From Deltaproteobacteria bacterium (GTDB lineage Bacteria > Desulfobacterota > DSM-4660 > Desulfatiglandales > HGW-15): a stretch of DNA of 13,094 nucleotides. The notes below the pieces were generated by a model, which had not been told where the DNA came from, did no database searches, and was given only the letters and a program-made list of their open reading frames with translations. Each line of letters begins with the position of its first letter. Position 1 is the first letter of the stretch. Of the stretch, positions 1 through 7,429 are shown in pieces. Position numbers and translations under genes: made by a program. The stretch spans positions 17,668-30,761 of the forward strand of contig JAFDIC010000059.1 of NCBI GenBank assembly GCA_019308525.1. The letters are read 5' to 3'.

Positions 1-97
1 CACCCGGCATCATTTATGCAATGATTCGTTATGGACGACCGGGGACCGGCGAGAGACGACGCCGTTGCTGGTGGCACGCTGAGCCATGAGCACACAA

Positions 98-122
98 TCG
101 CAAGCTGGAGCTTGCTCCTACA
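98..122 (-). repeat. REP-like palindromic element (GTAG head plus hairpin)
   Basis: Read on the minus strand, this site is a GTAGGAG head followed by a perfect inverted repeat, GCAAGCT-CC-AGCTTGC (positions 100-115), and a GA tail. That is the layout of REP sequences mobilised by REP-associated tyrosine transposases (RAYTs): a GTAG tetranucleotide followed by a hairpin. Only one copy is seen in the window and no RAYT gene is present, so assignment as a dispersed repeat rests on pattern similarity alone. It lies in gene-free DNA about 140 nt upstream of the lipoate ligase. Confidence 0.5.
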
Positions 123-256
123 GGGAGTGCAATGTATGAGTCTGCCGAGAAGGGACGACCTTCTGCTTGCAACGGGCTCAAGGGGCATAGGAAGCCCTGG
201 ATTCCGCTGCCACCCGGTATGACGCAGGAAGCGGGTCTGTATATGGGGAGTTGACC

Positions 257-1309
257 ATGAAACTCTATGACCTGGGCAAAGTATCCTGGCAGGACACACA
301 GACCATTTACCATGCCCTGGCCAGGCTGGGCAGGGAAGCCCTGAGCCTTGTATCTCCATCGAGCCCATACGTATGCATAGGGTTCCACCAGGATGCGGAA
401 CAGGAGGTGGACATGGGATTTTGCATGGAAAGGGGCATCCCGGTCTTCCGCAGGGAGGTGGGAGGTGGTGCGGTCTACCTGGACGGTGATCAACTTTTTT
501 TCCACCTCGTTCTTAAGAAGGACAACCCGGTCGTACCCGAAAGCAAGGAGGCGTTTTACAGGAAGTTCCTACGGCCAGTCATCAATGTCTACCGCCACAT
601 GGGGATTCAGGCCGAATACAAGCCGGTCAATGACGTGGTCGTGGAAAACCGGAAGATATCCGGCACTGGAGCGGCGGAGATCGGAGAATGCATCGTTTTT
701 GTAGGCAATCTCATAGTGGATTTCAACTACGGGATGATGAGCAGGGTCTTAATGGTGCCCGATGAGAAATTCCGGGACAAGGTCCACAAGACCTTGAAGG
801 AAAACCTGAGCACCATCAGGAGGGAACTTGGGGGCGAGGAGGCGGCCAAGTGGGATGAAGCCACCTTGAACAGGCTCATGGCGGACGAGTTCTCAAGGAT
901 TCTTGGACCGATGGAGGCCTCTGAGATCGGTCCCCCGTTGCGGGAAAAGATGGATGAGCTTGAAGGGACCATGAACACTGAGGAATGGCTCTACCAAACC
1001 AGGAGAAAGGGAGCCGGGAGAAGGCAGATAAAGATCAGTGCGGGGGCCCAACTCCTTCACAGGGTTCACAAGGCACAGGGGGGGCTGATGCGGGCGGACA
1101 TTGAGGTTATTGATGGCAGGTTCAAGAACGTTTATCTGTCCGGGGATTTTTTCTGTTTCCCTGAAAAAGGGGTGGAATGGATCGAGGAAGCTCTCCAAGA
1201 CAGGGATGTGGAGGAAGCCAGGAATATAGTTCAAGACCTGTACGAAGAAAGAGGGATAGAGACCCCGGGTATCCGTTTAGAGGACTGGATGGAGGTGCTG
1301 GAGGGTTGA
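257..1309 (+). CDS. lplA: Lipoate-protein ligase A
   Basis: This enzyme activates lipoate with ATP to lipoyl-AMP and transfers it to the lysine of lipoyl domains (GcvH, E2 subunits) in the cytoplasm. The 350-aa protein has the BPL/LplA catalytic fold: a substrate-binding RREVGGGAVYL loop at residues 65-75, the NDV motif, and RKISGTGAA with the expected catalytic lysine at about K133. Residues from about 245 to the end form the small C-terminal accessory domain of full-length LplA enzymes, so it is not a minimal ligase. The length is normal for the family. The start is set at ATG 257, six nt after GGGGAG (245-250); a TTG two codons upstream overlaps that spacing and is less likely. The next gene is folD, 307 nt downstream on the same strand. 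The two are linked through lipoylated GcvH and methylene-THF from glycine cleavage, but co-transcription is not evident. Confidence 0.95.
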   Translation: MKLYDLGKVSWQDTQTIYHALARLGREALSLVSPSSPYVCIGFHQDAEQEVDMGFCMERGIPVFRREVGGGAVYLDGDQLFFHLVLKKDNPVVPESKEAFYRKFLRPVINVYRHMGIQAEYKPVNDVVVENRKISGTGAAEIGECIVFVGNLIVDFNYGMMSRVLMVPDEKFRDKVHKTLKENLSTIRRELGGEEAAKWDEATLNRLMADEFSRILGPMEASEIGPPLREKMDELEGTMNTEEWLYQTRRKGAGRRQIKISAGAQLLHRVHKAQGGLMRADIEVIDGRFKNVYLSGDFFCFPEKGVEWIEEALQDRDVEEARNIVQDLYEERGIETPGIRLEDWMEVLEG

Positions 1310-1421
1310 GATTCTCCCTTGGGGCGGTATCTATCTCTCGGCTGAGACCGGCCTTTCGGGATGCGCCGTTTTGCTAAGCAGCATGGAGAAGAAATGGGTT
1401 GTGGAGCGCCCTCAATTGTAT

Positions 1422-1450
1422 TTGATATTCCCCTTGGATTGTGCTATCCA
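1422..1450 (+). promoter_or_regulatory. Possible promoter and overlapping operator-like inverted repeat for folD
   Basis: TTGATA (1422-1427) and TATCCA (1445-1450) are separated by 17 nt. The -35 is good (5/6) and the -10 is poor (3/6). A perfect inverted repeat, TTGGAT with ATCCAA (1434-1439 and 1446-1451, 6-nt loop), covers the spacer and the -10, as an operator would. Both are weak signals in an otherwise gene-free 307-nt stretch. Confidence 0.25.
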
Positions 1451-1471
1451 ATCTTCCGGTTAGGGCGGTTT

Positions 1472-1530
1472 AGAGTCACCGAAAGCGGGAAACTCTCAAG
1501 GGAGCATGCGGGATAATCGGTAGAGCCGAT
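1472..1530 (+). promoter_or_regulatory. Structured 5' leader of folD (two hairpins)
   Basis: The gene-free stretch 1310-1616 holds two successive hairpins upstream of folD. The first (1472-1496) pairs AGAGT with ACTCT, then CCG with CGG around an AAAG loop. The second (1516-1530) pairs ATCGG with CCGAT around a 5-nt loop. The segment CACCGAAAG ... AAACTCTCAAGG resembles conserved words of the glycine riboswitch, but the variable stem that should lie between the words is missing. It is not a recognisable TPP riboswitch. I see no ORF here and no terminator between lplA and these hairpins. Confidence 0.3.
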
Positions 1531-1616
1531 GGGGTGGCCATGATCCATCCTGGGGAGGGAAGCAAATTCTTGAGGCAAATACAAGATCAAAGCTAAAGGA
1601 AAGGAGAAGGGCAAGG

Positions 1617-2525
1617 ATGACAGCAAAGTTGATCAAAGGTACGGAAATTCGTGAAGAAATCCTTAAGGAAATCGAGGCGGAGGTAAAGAAAATCAGGGAG
1701 GAACACAATGTGGTCCCTGGACTGGTGACAATCCTGGTGGGTGAGAACCCTGCCTCTGTCTCCTACGTCACGGCCAAGATAAAGACGGCAAAGACCTTGG
1801 GATTCAAGGAAGTCCAGGACAACCAGCCGGAGACGATCTCGGAAGATGAATTGCTGGCCCTGGTAGACAAGTATAACAAGGACGACAGCATACACGGCAT
1901 CCTGGTTCAGTTGCCTCTTCCCAAACACATAGACGAGAAAAAGATCCTCAACGCCATCGATCCGGACAAGGACGTGGACGGTTTTCATCCCGTAAACGTG
2001 GGTCGCTTGATGATAGGAGGCTCTGAAGTGAAATTTCCGCCCTGTACGCCCGCGGGTATCCAAGAGATGATAGTGCGTGCCGGGGTGGAGACTGAAGGGG
2101 CAGAGGCCGTGGTAGTAGGCAGGTCCAACATCGTGGGCAAGCCCATAGCAAACATGTTGCTCCAGAAGGGACCAGGGGCGAACGCAACAGTAACGGTGGT
2201 GCATACACGGACCAGGGACCTGGCAGCCCACTGCAAGCGGGCTGATATCCTGATCGTTGCAGCAGGGGTGCCTGGACTGGTCAAGCCAGAGTGGATCAAG
2301 CCCGGAGCATGTGTCATAGATGTGGGTGTAAACAGGGTGGGAGAAAAGATCAGCGAGAAGACGGGTAGGAAGGTGGCGATCCTCAAGGGTGACGTGGATT
2401 TTGATGCGGCGAAGGAGATCGCCGGATGGATCACCCCCGTGCCTGGGGGGGTCGGCCCCATGACCATTACCATGCTCATGAAGAACACCCTCAATTCCCT
2501 CAAGTTCAAGCTCGGCCTGATGTGA
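1617..2525 (+). CDS. folD: Bifunctional methylene-THF dehydrogenase / methenyl-THF cyclohydrolase (FolD)
   Basis: FolD interconverts 5,10-methylene-THF, 5,10-methenyl-THF and 10-formyl-THF using NADP(H), supplying C1 units for purines and fMet, and in some anaerobes the Wood-Ljungdahl methyl branch. The 302-aa protein carries every signature at expected positions: Y50 and K54 in SYVTAK, Q98 in the QLPLP motif, D121 in DVDGFHP, PCTP, the nucleotide-binding GRSNIVGKP at 168-176, and the C-terminal PVPGGVGPMT at 274-283. The numbering of Y50, K54, Q98 and D121 coincides with the E. coli enzyme. Length is at the long end of the usual 280-300 aa. ATG 1617 is preceded by a purine-rich AGGAGAAGGGCAAGG. 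All catalytic residues are intact, so an active enzyme is expected. Confidence 0.97.
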   Translation: MTAKLIKGTEIREEILKEIEAEVKKIREEHNVVPGLVTILVGENPASVSYVTAKIKTAKTLGFKEVQDNQPETISEDELLALVDKYNKDDSIHGILVQLPLPKHIDEKKILNAIDPDKDVDGFHPVNVGRLMIGGSEVKFPPCTPAGIQEMIVRAGVETEGAEAVVVGRSNIVGKPIANMLLQKGPGANATVTVVHTRTRDLAAHCKRADILIVAAGVPGLVKPEWIKPGACVIDVGVNRVGEKISEKTGRKVAILKGDVDFDAAKEIAGWITPVPGGVGPMTITMLMKNTLNSLKFKLGLM

Positions 2526-2600
2526 GGTGTTGGGATCGGGTCCAGGCGGTAAGGAGCAGGAAGCAGGAGGTTGTTCCCGGGGGGCTCTGGTGGGAAAACA

Positions 2601-2711
2601 AGGGACGAGTGACAAGTGAGGAGTTACGAGTAACCATTAACTGAGGAGCGAGGACCAATGTGGCCGACTACCAATGACGGAGGACCGACGAGGCCCGTGG
2701 TTACTCGAACC
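2601..2711 (+). repeat. Degenerate intergenic repeat tract with long inverted repeat
   Basis: Between folD and the acyl-CoA ligase, short GAGGA, ACGAG and GAGTGA-like words recur in imperfect tandem (GACGAGTGACAAGTGAGGAG, then GAGGAGCGAGGACC and GGAGGACCGACGAGG). A 10-bp inverted repeat, CGAGTAACCA (2627-2636) with TGGTTACTCG (2698-2707), brackets most of it. There is no coding signal. It looks like low-complexity intergenic repeat DNA, and copy number elsewhere in the genome cannot be judged from this window. Confidence 0.35.
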
Positions 2712-2749
2712 TTGAATCCTGAACCGGGTATTGCAAGGAAGATTTGCTC

Positions 2750-4306
2750 ATGCTGATTCCCTTTATCCTGGACAGGGCATTGACTCTTTACAGGGATAAG
2801 GAAGCGGTAGTTTGCGGAAACAGGAGGTTCACCTACGGCCAGTTTGCGGGACGTACCCGGGGGCTCGCAAGGTTCATGCATGACAAGGGGATCGGGAAGG
2901 GGGATTGTGTTGCGATACTGCACCAGAACGGACATGAATTTCTGGAGAGCTACTTTGCAACGGCCCATCTGGGTGCAATACTGAACCCCCTGAACACGAG
3001 GCTCTCCCCGGGAGAACTGACCTTCATATTGAAGGACTCGGAGGCAAAATGGCTCATTGCTTCAAGGAGATTTATCTCCGAGGTGAAGGAGATCCTGAAG
3101 GCCGGGGTCCCGGTAAAAGAGGTCCTTTGGACAGGGATCGGCGAAAGGCCCCAATCGCCGGAATTCACCGACTACGAAGAGGCGATTGAGCTCTCGGCCG
3201 AGAGTCCACCGCCCGTCCCTGAGATGCCCGATGACGATATTGCTCACCTGTACTACACCAGTGGGACCACGGGGCTCCCGAAGGGCGTAATGCTTTCCCA
3301 CAAAAACGTCTGCACACATGCACTGGCCGCAATCGCCGAACTGGGTCTGAGGGACAGGGATCGGTGGATACATGCCGCACCGCTCTTTCACCTGGCAGAC
3401 GCATGGGCTACCTTTGCCATTACCTGGGTAGGGGGCTGTCATGTGATAACCGAGGATTTCAGGCCAGATGCGATCCTGGAGACGATTGAAAGGGAAAGAG
3501 TAACGATTACCAACATGGTCCCCACCATGCTCAACATGCTTGTAAATACACCAGGCGTGGAAAACTATGATTTTTCAAGTTTGAGATCCATGTTGAGCGG
3601 TGGCGCCTCCATTGCCCCGGACGTGGTGAGGAAGATCATGGACACCTTCAAGTGTGACTATGTCCAGACTTACGGAATGACCGAGACAAGTCCTTACCTC
3701 ACACTATCCCTGCTCAAGGAAAACCTGGAGAATCTCCCGGCGGAAGAACAATTCTTTTACAAGGCAAAGACTGGGCGGCCCTTCATAGGAGTCCTCCTCA
3801 GAGTGGTCAGGGAAGACGGCACCGAAGTGGAGCATGACGACAGAGAAGTAGGCGAGATCATCGTCAAAGGAGATACCGTCACAAGAGGATACTGGAGGAG
3901 GCCTGAGGAGACTGCGCAGAGTATCAAGCATGGTTGGCTCTATACGGGTGATATGGCAACCATCGATTCAGAAGGATATGTCAATATCGTTGACCGCAAG
4001 AAGGATGTCATTATCACCGGAGGGGAGAACGTATACTCGGTTGAGGTGGAGAATGTCCTTTATTCCCATCCCTCCTTGCTGGAGGCAGCGGTAATCGGGG
4101 TGCCTGATCCCAAGTGGGGGGAGGCCGTAAAGGCGATAGTAGTGCCCAGACCGGGAGAAGACGTAACCGAGGAAGAAATCATAAGGTACTGCAAGGAACG
4201 GATAGCCAGGTACAAGGCGCCAAAGTCTGTTGACTTCGTGAAGGAGCTTCCAAAAACCGGTTCAGGAAAGATATATAAGAAGGCGCTGCGGGACCGGTAC
4301 GGGTGA
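2750..4306 (+). CDS. AMP-forming acyl-CoA ligase (long-chain fatty-acid-CoA ligase type)
   Basis: A member of the ANL adenylate-forming superfamily: a carboxylic acid plus ATP gives an acyl-AMP, then the CoA thioester. In 518 aa the motifs are all present: YYTSGTTGLPKG (168-179, phosphate loop), QTYGMTET (306-313, adenine binding), YTGD (398-401), DRKKDVIITGGENVYSVEVE (415 on, hinge), and the C-terminal GSGK with catalytic K507. Overall layout and length match FadD/FadD13-like medium- and long-chain acyl-CoA synthetases, but the chain length or aromatic specificity cannot be read from motifs. The start is put at ATG 2750, with AAGGAAG about 8 nt upstream; a TTG at 2744 sits too close to that site. 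The gene converges with the kinase gene, 79 nt away, with no clear terminator between them. Confidence 0.93.
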   Translation: MLIPFILDRALTLYRDKEAVVCGNRRFTYGQFAGRTRGLARFMHDKGIGKGDCVAILHQNGHEFLESYFATAHLGAILNPLNTRLSPGELTFILKDSEAKWLIASRRFISEVKEILKAGVPVKEVLWTGIGERPQSPEFTDYEEAIELSAESPPPVPEMPDDDIAHLYYTSGTTGLPKGVMLSHKNVCTHALAAIAELGLRDRDRWIHAAPLFHLADAWATFAITWVGGCHVITEDFRPDAILETIERERVTITNMVPTMLNMLVNTPGVENYDFSSLRSMLSGGASIAPDVVRKIMDTFKCDYVQTYGMTETSPYLTLSLLKENLENLPAEEQFFYKAKTGRPFIGVLLRVVREDGTEVEHDDREVGEIIVKGDTVTRGYWRRPEETAQSIKHGWLYTGDMATIDSEGYVNIVDRKKDVIITGGENVYSVEVENVLYSHPSLLEAAVIGVPDPKWGEAVKAIVVPRPGEDVTEEEIIRYCKERIARYKAPKSVDFVKELPKTGSGKIYKKALRDRYG

Positions 4307-4385
4307 CCATTGAATCAGGGGTGTTCATCAGACTTGTCGCAATATCTTGTCACTTTCAAAGGCTAGGGAGGAAAGGCCCAACAGG

Positions 4386-6926
4386 TCAAGAGGACGTGAA
4401 CTTTTGCCTCGCCTTTTTTGCCTTGATCTGGTCGATCTTGTTTATGAGGGCCCTGAGGTATTTTGCAAGCTCCTCCGAGCGCTGAAACCTCTCGTTTGGA
4501 TCCTTTGCAAGTGACCGGTCGACGATCTGTTCAAGGGGCCTCGGTATCGTGGGGATGATGCTCCGGAGGGAGGGGTGCTTGACCTGGGTGATTTGGTAGA
4601 AGAGGCTTGTCAGTGTTTCACCGTGAAAGGGCAACTGGCCGGTAAGCAACTGAAAGAGGACAATTCCAAGGGAAAAGATGTCTGAACGGCCGTCTATTTT
4701 TTGACCATTGATTTGCTCGGGCGACATGTAGTTTGGCGTCCCGAGGATGATACCGCTCTTGGTCTCTGAAGAGGACATGGCCTTGGCAATACCAAAATCC
4801 GTGACCTTTACCCTGCCGTTTTTCAACAACATGATGTTGGCCGGCTTTATGTCTCTGTGAATGACCCCCTGGCTGTGGGCGTAGTTGAGGGCAGTGGCAG
4901 TTTCCTCGACAACATAGAGCGCCTTCCTTATGGATAGCAGGGTGTCTTTCTGACAGTACTTGATCAAGTTTTCTCCCTCCAAGTATTCCATTGCCATGTA
5001 CGTCAGGTCATAGTCTTCCCCCACATCATAGATAGCCACGATGGAGCGATGGGAGAGTTTGCCAGCTATCTCTGCTTCCCTGAAAAAGCGCTGCTTGATA
5101 TCATTGATCTTGCTCTCTTCAAACTCGTCGGAAAAGCGGATCGTCTTTATTGCCACGAGACGGTTGATCTTGGGATCCCTTGCCTTATACACAATACCCA
5201 TGGCACCTTGTCCCAACTCCCCGATTATCTCGTACCGGCCCACGGTCGGCGTGATATCCAGGCTTTCTTCAATGACAATTTTTCCGTCCTGTTGGCCCTC
5301 CTTGCCAACGAGATGTGAAGGTCCCACCAGGTTTTTCAGCTTGTCCACACGCTGGTTGAGATCCCGGTAGCTCTGGTTCTTCTGGAGTATGTACTCGTAA
5401 ACAGATACCGCCTTGTGAGGCATCCTTTTTCGCTCGTAATCAAGCCCGAGATTATATACCACGTCCATCATGGTCTCGTCCAAAGGACACTTTCTGAATT
5501 TTTCATAGGCCAGATCCAACAGCCCTTGGCTTTGGAGACTTAGACCGAGCATTCTGTTTGTCTCTATGCTCTCCTGGGAGGAAAGGCCGAGGGCTCTTTG
5601 CGTGATAACGAAGTCTTTGATGCTGAGGACCGCAAACATTGTTATTACCGAGAGAGTGGTGTACACGGCCTTGAACCACAAGTCGAGAGACATAAATGAT
5701 ATGATACCGATGATGATTGCCAGGAATATGAGACCTATAGTCAGGCCGAGCCTGTTCAGCAAGTTCAAGGGAGGCATAAAGAGCGCGGCGACAATTGTGA
5801 ATATGCAGAGAAACACGACCTCGATAAAGACCATGTTTCCAGGGCGTTTGAGATACCTGCCCGTCATCAGATTTTCGATGATGTTTGCGATCAGCTCAAT
5901 CCTGGGCATGGACGCATCGACGGGTGTGCTCAGGGCACTGGAACCATCGGCGGTATATCCAATGAGGACAATCTTGTCATCAAACACGGCGGGCACCTTC
6001 TTGACCCTGAGGATGTCAGCAAAGGAGTAATAGGGAAAAGAGCGTCTCCCTCCGTTGAATTTGATAAATATCTTCCCGTCGAATGCCGGAATGATTCCCC
6101 TGTTCAGCCGTATCCCCTTTCCCTGGACGATTACATCTTCGGCCTGCCTGTCCAGGTAATCAAGTGTGAGGCGAAAGGGCAGGGAAGGGATGAGTAAGCC
6201 CCTGTAATCTATGAAGAGTAGATGAACCTGCCCCTTCATTAGTTCGTTGGGGGAAAGGTTTCTGTGGCCGATTCCGAGGCTGCTTTCCAAGAGCTCTGGA
6301 AAAGGGGCGATGAGTTGATTTACGGGCAATATGCCATCGGCATTTATCTTGACGTTGAGACCAAGCTTCTTGAGAAGGGAGCTATCGTCCAGGAGTAGCT
6401 CGGTGTCATACTTGCCGTAGCGACCAACAACGGGAAGAACAACGTTACCCGATCGCTTGATGGTGTCAACAAGCAGGCGGTCATTGTCCAGTCGTTTTTC
6501 AATGCTCTTAAGCTCCTGGAGGATCCAGGTGTTCCCACGGGCGCCGTTTCTTCTCTTCTTGATTTCCTTGTAGAGTCGTTCTATCTCGGCCAGACCTTGA
6601 TTTTGTTCCTTTTCAGGATAAAGGATGTCAAGGCCTATTATTTTGGCCCCATTGTTCCTCAATATGGAGATCATCTCCGCTATATAGTGCCTGGGCCATG
6701 GCCACGGCCCGAGCTGTTTCAAACTCTTTTCATCTATGTTAACGATCGCAATTTTCCCCCTACCAGGGGTTCGCGGAAGGTCAAGTCTCATTTCTATCCC
6801 GTAAATGATCTTTTCCAGGGATTCGAAAAAGGAATAAGCCTGAAACGAAAAGAAGGAAAACATGGCGGCTACCAGGGCGCCACAAAGCAGGTCACCTTTA
6901 TTGAAGGATATCTTTCCCATCAGCAC
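4386..6926 (-). CDS. CHASE2-domain transmembrane serine/threonine protein kinase
   Basis: An 846-aa receptor kinase with the sensor first and the catalytic domain last. A TM helix (about 12-33) leads into an extracytoplasmic CHASE2 domain (about 45-360, with the family-typical IAIVNIDEKSLKQLG and GPWPWPR). Three TM helices follow (about 365-385, 391-415, 418-440), then a TPR-like linker (about 460-540, including a QSQGLLDLAYEKFR repeat). The Hanks-type kinase domain spans about 563-830: glycine loop GELGQGAMG (569-577), VAIK lysine K594, HRD with D692 and N697, DFG at 710-712, and GTPNYMSPEQ. All catalytic residues are intact. The C-terminus is lysine-rich. The start is uncertain: GTG 6926 or ATG 6920, neither with a clear Shine-Dalgarno. 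The signal is unknown. It is transcribed divergently from the assembly ATPase gene, which hints at, but does not prove, a regulatory link. Confidence 0.95.
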   Translation of the reverse strand: MLMGKISFNKGDLLCGALVAAMFSFFSFQAYSFFESLEKIIYGIEMRLDLPRTPGRGKIAIVNIDEKSLKQLGPWPWPRHYIAEMISILRNNGAKIIGLDILYPEKEQNQGLAEIERLYKEIKKRRNGARGNTWILQELKSIEKRLDNDRLLVDTIKRSGNVVLPVVGRYGKYDTELLLDDSSLLKKLGLNVKINADGILPVNQLIAPFPELLESSLGIGHRNLSPNELMKGQVHLLFIDYRGLLIPSLPFRLTLDYLDRQAEDVIVQGKGIRLNRGIIPAFDGKIFIKFNGGRRSFPYYSFADILRVKKVPAVFDDKIVLIGYTADGSSALSTPVDASMPRIELIANIIENLMTGRYLKRPGNMVFIEVVFLCIFTIVAALFMPPLNLLNRLGLTIGLIFLAIIIGIISFMSLDLWFKAVYTTLSVITMFAVLSIKDFVITQRALGLSSQESIETNRMLGLSLQSQGLLDLAYEKFRKCPLDETMMDVVYNLGLDYERKRMPHKAVSVYEYILQKNQSYRDLNQRVDKLKNLVGPSHLVGKEGQQDGKIVIEESLDITPTVGRYEIIGELGQGAMGIVYKARDPKINRLVAIKTIRFSDEFEESKINDIKQRFFREAEIAGKLSHRSIVAIYDVGEDYDLTYMAMEYLEGENLIKYCQKDTLLSIRKALYVVEETATALNYAHSQGVIHRDIKPANIMLLKNGRVKVTDFGIAKAMSSSETKSGIILGTPNYMSPEQINGQKIDGRSDIFSLGIVLFQLLTGQLPFHGETLTSLFYQITQVKHPSLRSIIPTIPRPLEQIVDRSLAKDPNERFQRSEELAKYLRALINKIDQIKAKKARQKFTSS

Positions 6927-6942
6927 AAGGCATCTGACATGA

Positions 6943-6955
6943 GCAATTGAATTGC
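6943..6955. promoter_or_regulatory. Palindrome just upstream of the kinase start
   Basis: GCAATT-G-AATTGC is a perfect 6-bp-arm palindrome about 17 nt upstream of the kinase start codon. Its position suits an operator or a small mRNA hairpin acting at kinase translation initiation. There is no further evidence. Confidence 0.3.
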
Positions 6956-6997
6956 AAGCAACTCTGATATTCTTTTTAGCTGATCATACGTCCGCGA

Positions 6998-7032
6998 GAT
7001 TTCACAATGAGTTGAAATCATAAATATTTATG
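6998..7032. promoter_or_regulatory. Compound palindromic operator-like site in divergent intergenic region
   Basis: Two symmetric elements abut. GATTTCA and TGAAATC form a 7-bp inverted repeat (6998-7004 and 7013-7019, 8-nt spacer). It runs directly into a perfect 14-bp palindrome, CATAAATATTTATG (7019-7032). The DNA is AT-rich and lies between the divergent kinase and ATPase genes, a typical location for a transcription factor site controlling both. The binding protein is unknown. Confidence 0.4.
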
Positions 7033-7120
7033 TGTCACTTAGATGGAACAATGCCTAACAGCCATAACTTGATGGAATAGAGACCCAGTGTCCCATCATT
7101 GCGATATTCCATTATTGCAT

Positions 7121-7150
7121 TTGCAAGCTGAGCGATCCAAGTTCTATAAC
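7121..7150 (+). promoter_or_regulatory. Candidate sigma70 promoter for the ATPase transcript
   Basis: TTGCAA (7121-7126) and TATAAC (7145-7150) are separated by 18 nt. The -10 matches the consensus at 5/6 and the -35 at 4/6. Transcription would begin near 7157 and give a leader of about 270 nt that contains the 7239-7267 hairpin before the ATPase gene. This is the best plus-strand promoter I see between 6927 and 7429. Confidence 0.35.
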
Positions 7151-7238
7151 TATATTAAATACATGCTAAAAAGTCAAAACAATCTTCCGGCGAGGCTGAT
7201 TCTCAGGGTATTCTGGACCCAAGCCCCGGCAATATCTT

Positions 7239-7267
7239 GCAGAAAGTCCCTTCGCGGGCTGTTCTGC
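7239..7267 (+). promoter_or_regulatory. Strong RNA hairpin in the ATPase leader
   Basis: GCAGAA-AGTCC pairs with GGGCT-(G)-TTCTGC. This makes an 11-bp stem with one G-T wobble and a single bulged G, closed by a 6-nt loop containing TTCG. No T-run follows, so it is not a typical intrinsic terminator. It lies 37 nt upstream of the 28-codon ORF and about 160 nt upstream of the ATPase start, and may be a leader or processing element. Confidence 0.4.
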
Positions 7268-7303
7268 CCCATTAACGATAAGTATGCTGAATTTAGGAGG
7301 AAG

Positions 7304-7390
7304 ATGGCCAGGAAAGGCAATTTTCGATACAATTTGGCGGACAACTCATTGTTTAGCTTGCAAATATCACAAATTCGTATTAGACTTTAA
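7304..7390 (+). CDS. Possible 28-aa small protein or leader peptide
   Basis: ATG 7304 directly follows a consensus Shine-Dalgarno, TAGGAGG (7294-7300), though at a short 3-nt spacing. It opens a 28-codon frame beginning MARKGNFRYN and ending in IRIRL, with stop at 7390, 39 nt before the ATPase start. The peptide is basic and resembles nothing I know. The same frame is open further upstream to a GTG at 7088, but that longer reading has no ribosome site and no recognisable sequence. The ribosome site is the only support; it could be a chance match. Confidence 0.2.
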   Translation: MARKGNFRYNLADNSLFSLQISQIRIRL

Positions 7391-7429
7391 GTTCTGAATC
7401 AAAGAAAGGGTGCCAGGGAAAAGATGTAG

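Noticed and set aside
29..505. 158-codon minus-strand ORF covering the start of lplA
   Set aside because: It is antisense to the conserved LplA N-terminus and shows no family features.
1339..1346. GGCTGAGA, a TPP riboswitch core word
   Set aside because: The other TPP words (the CTGATCTGGATAAT-like segment and the final GCGTAGGGA-like segment) are absent.
4303..4485. 60-codon plus-strand ORF overlapping the ligase stop and the kinase 3' end
   Set aside because: It is mostly antisense to conserved kinase coding sequence, with no ribosome site or family resemblance.
7119..7365. 11-bp inverted repeat, ATTTGCAAGCT (7119-7129) with AGCTTGCAAAT (7355-7365)
   Set aside because: The arms are 225 nt apart with no flanking mobile-element features; one such match is expected by chance in a window this size.
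7088..7390. 100-codon ORF starting at GTG in the divergent intergenic region
   Set aside because: It has no ribosome site, no recognisable domain, runs through a strong hairpin and promoter-like DNA, and looks non-coding; only its last 28 codons have a ribosome site.
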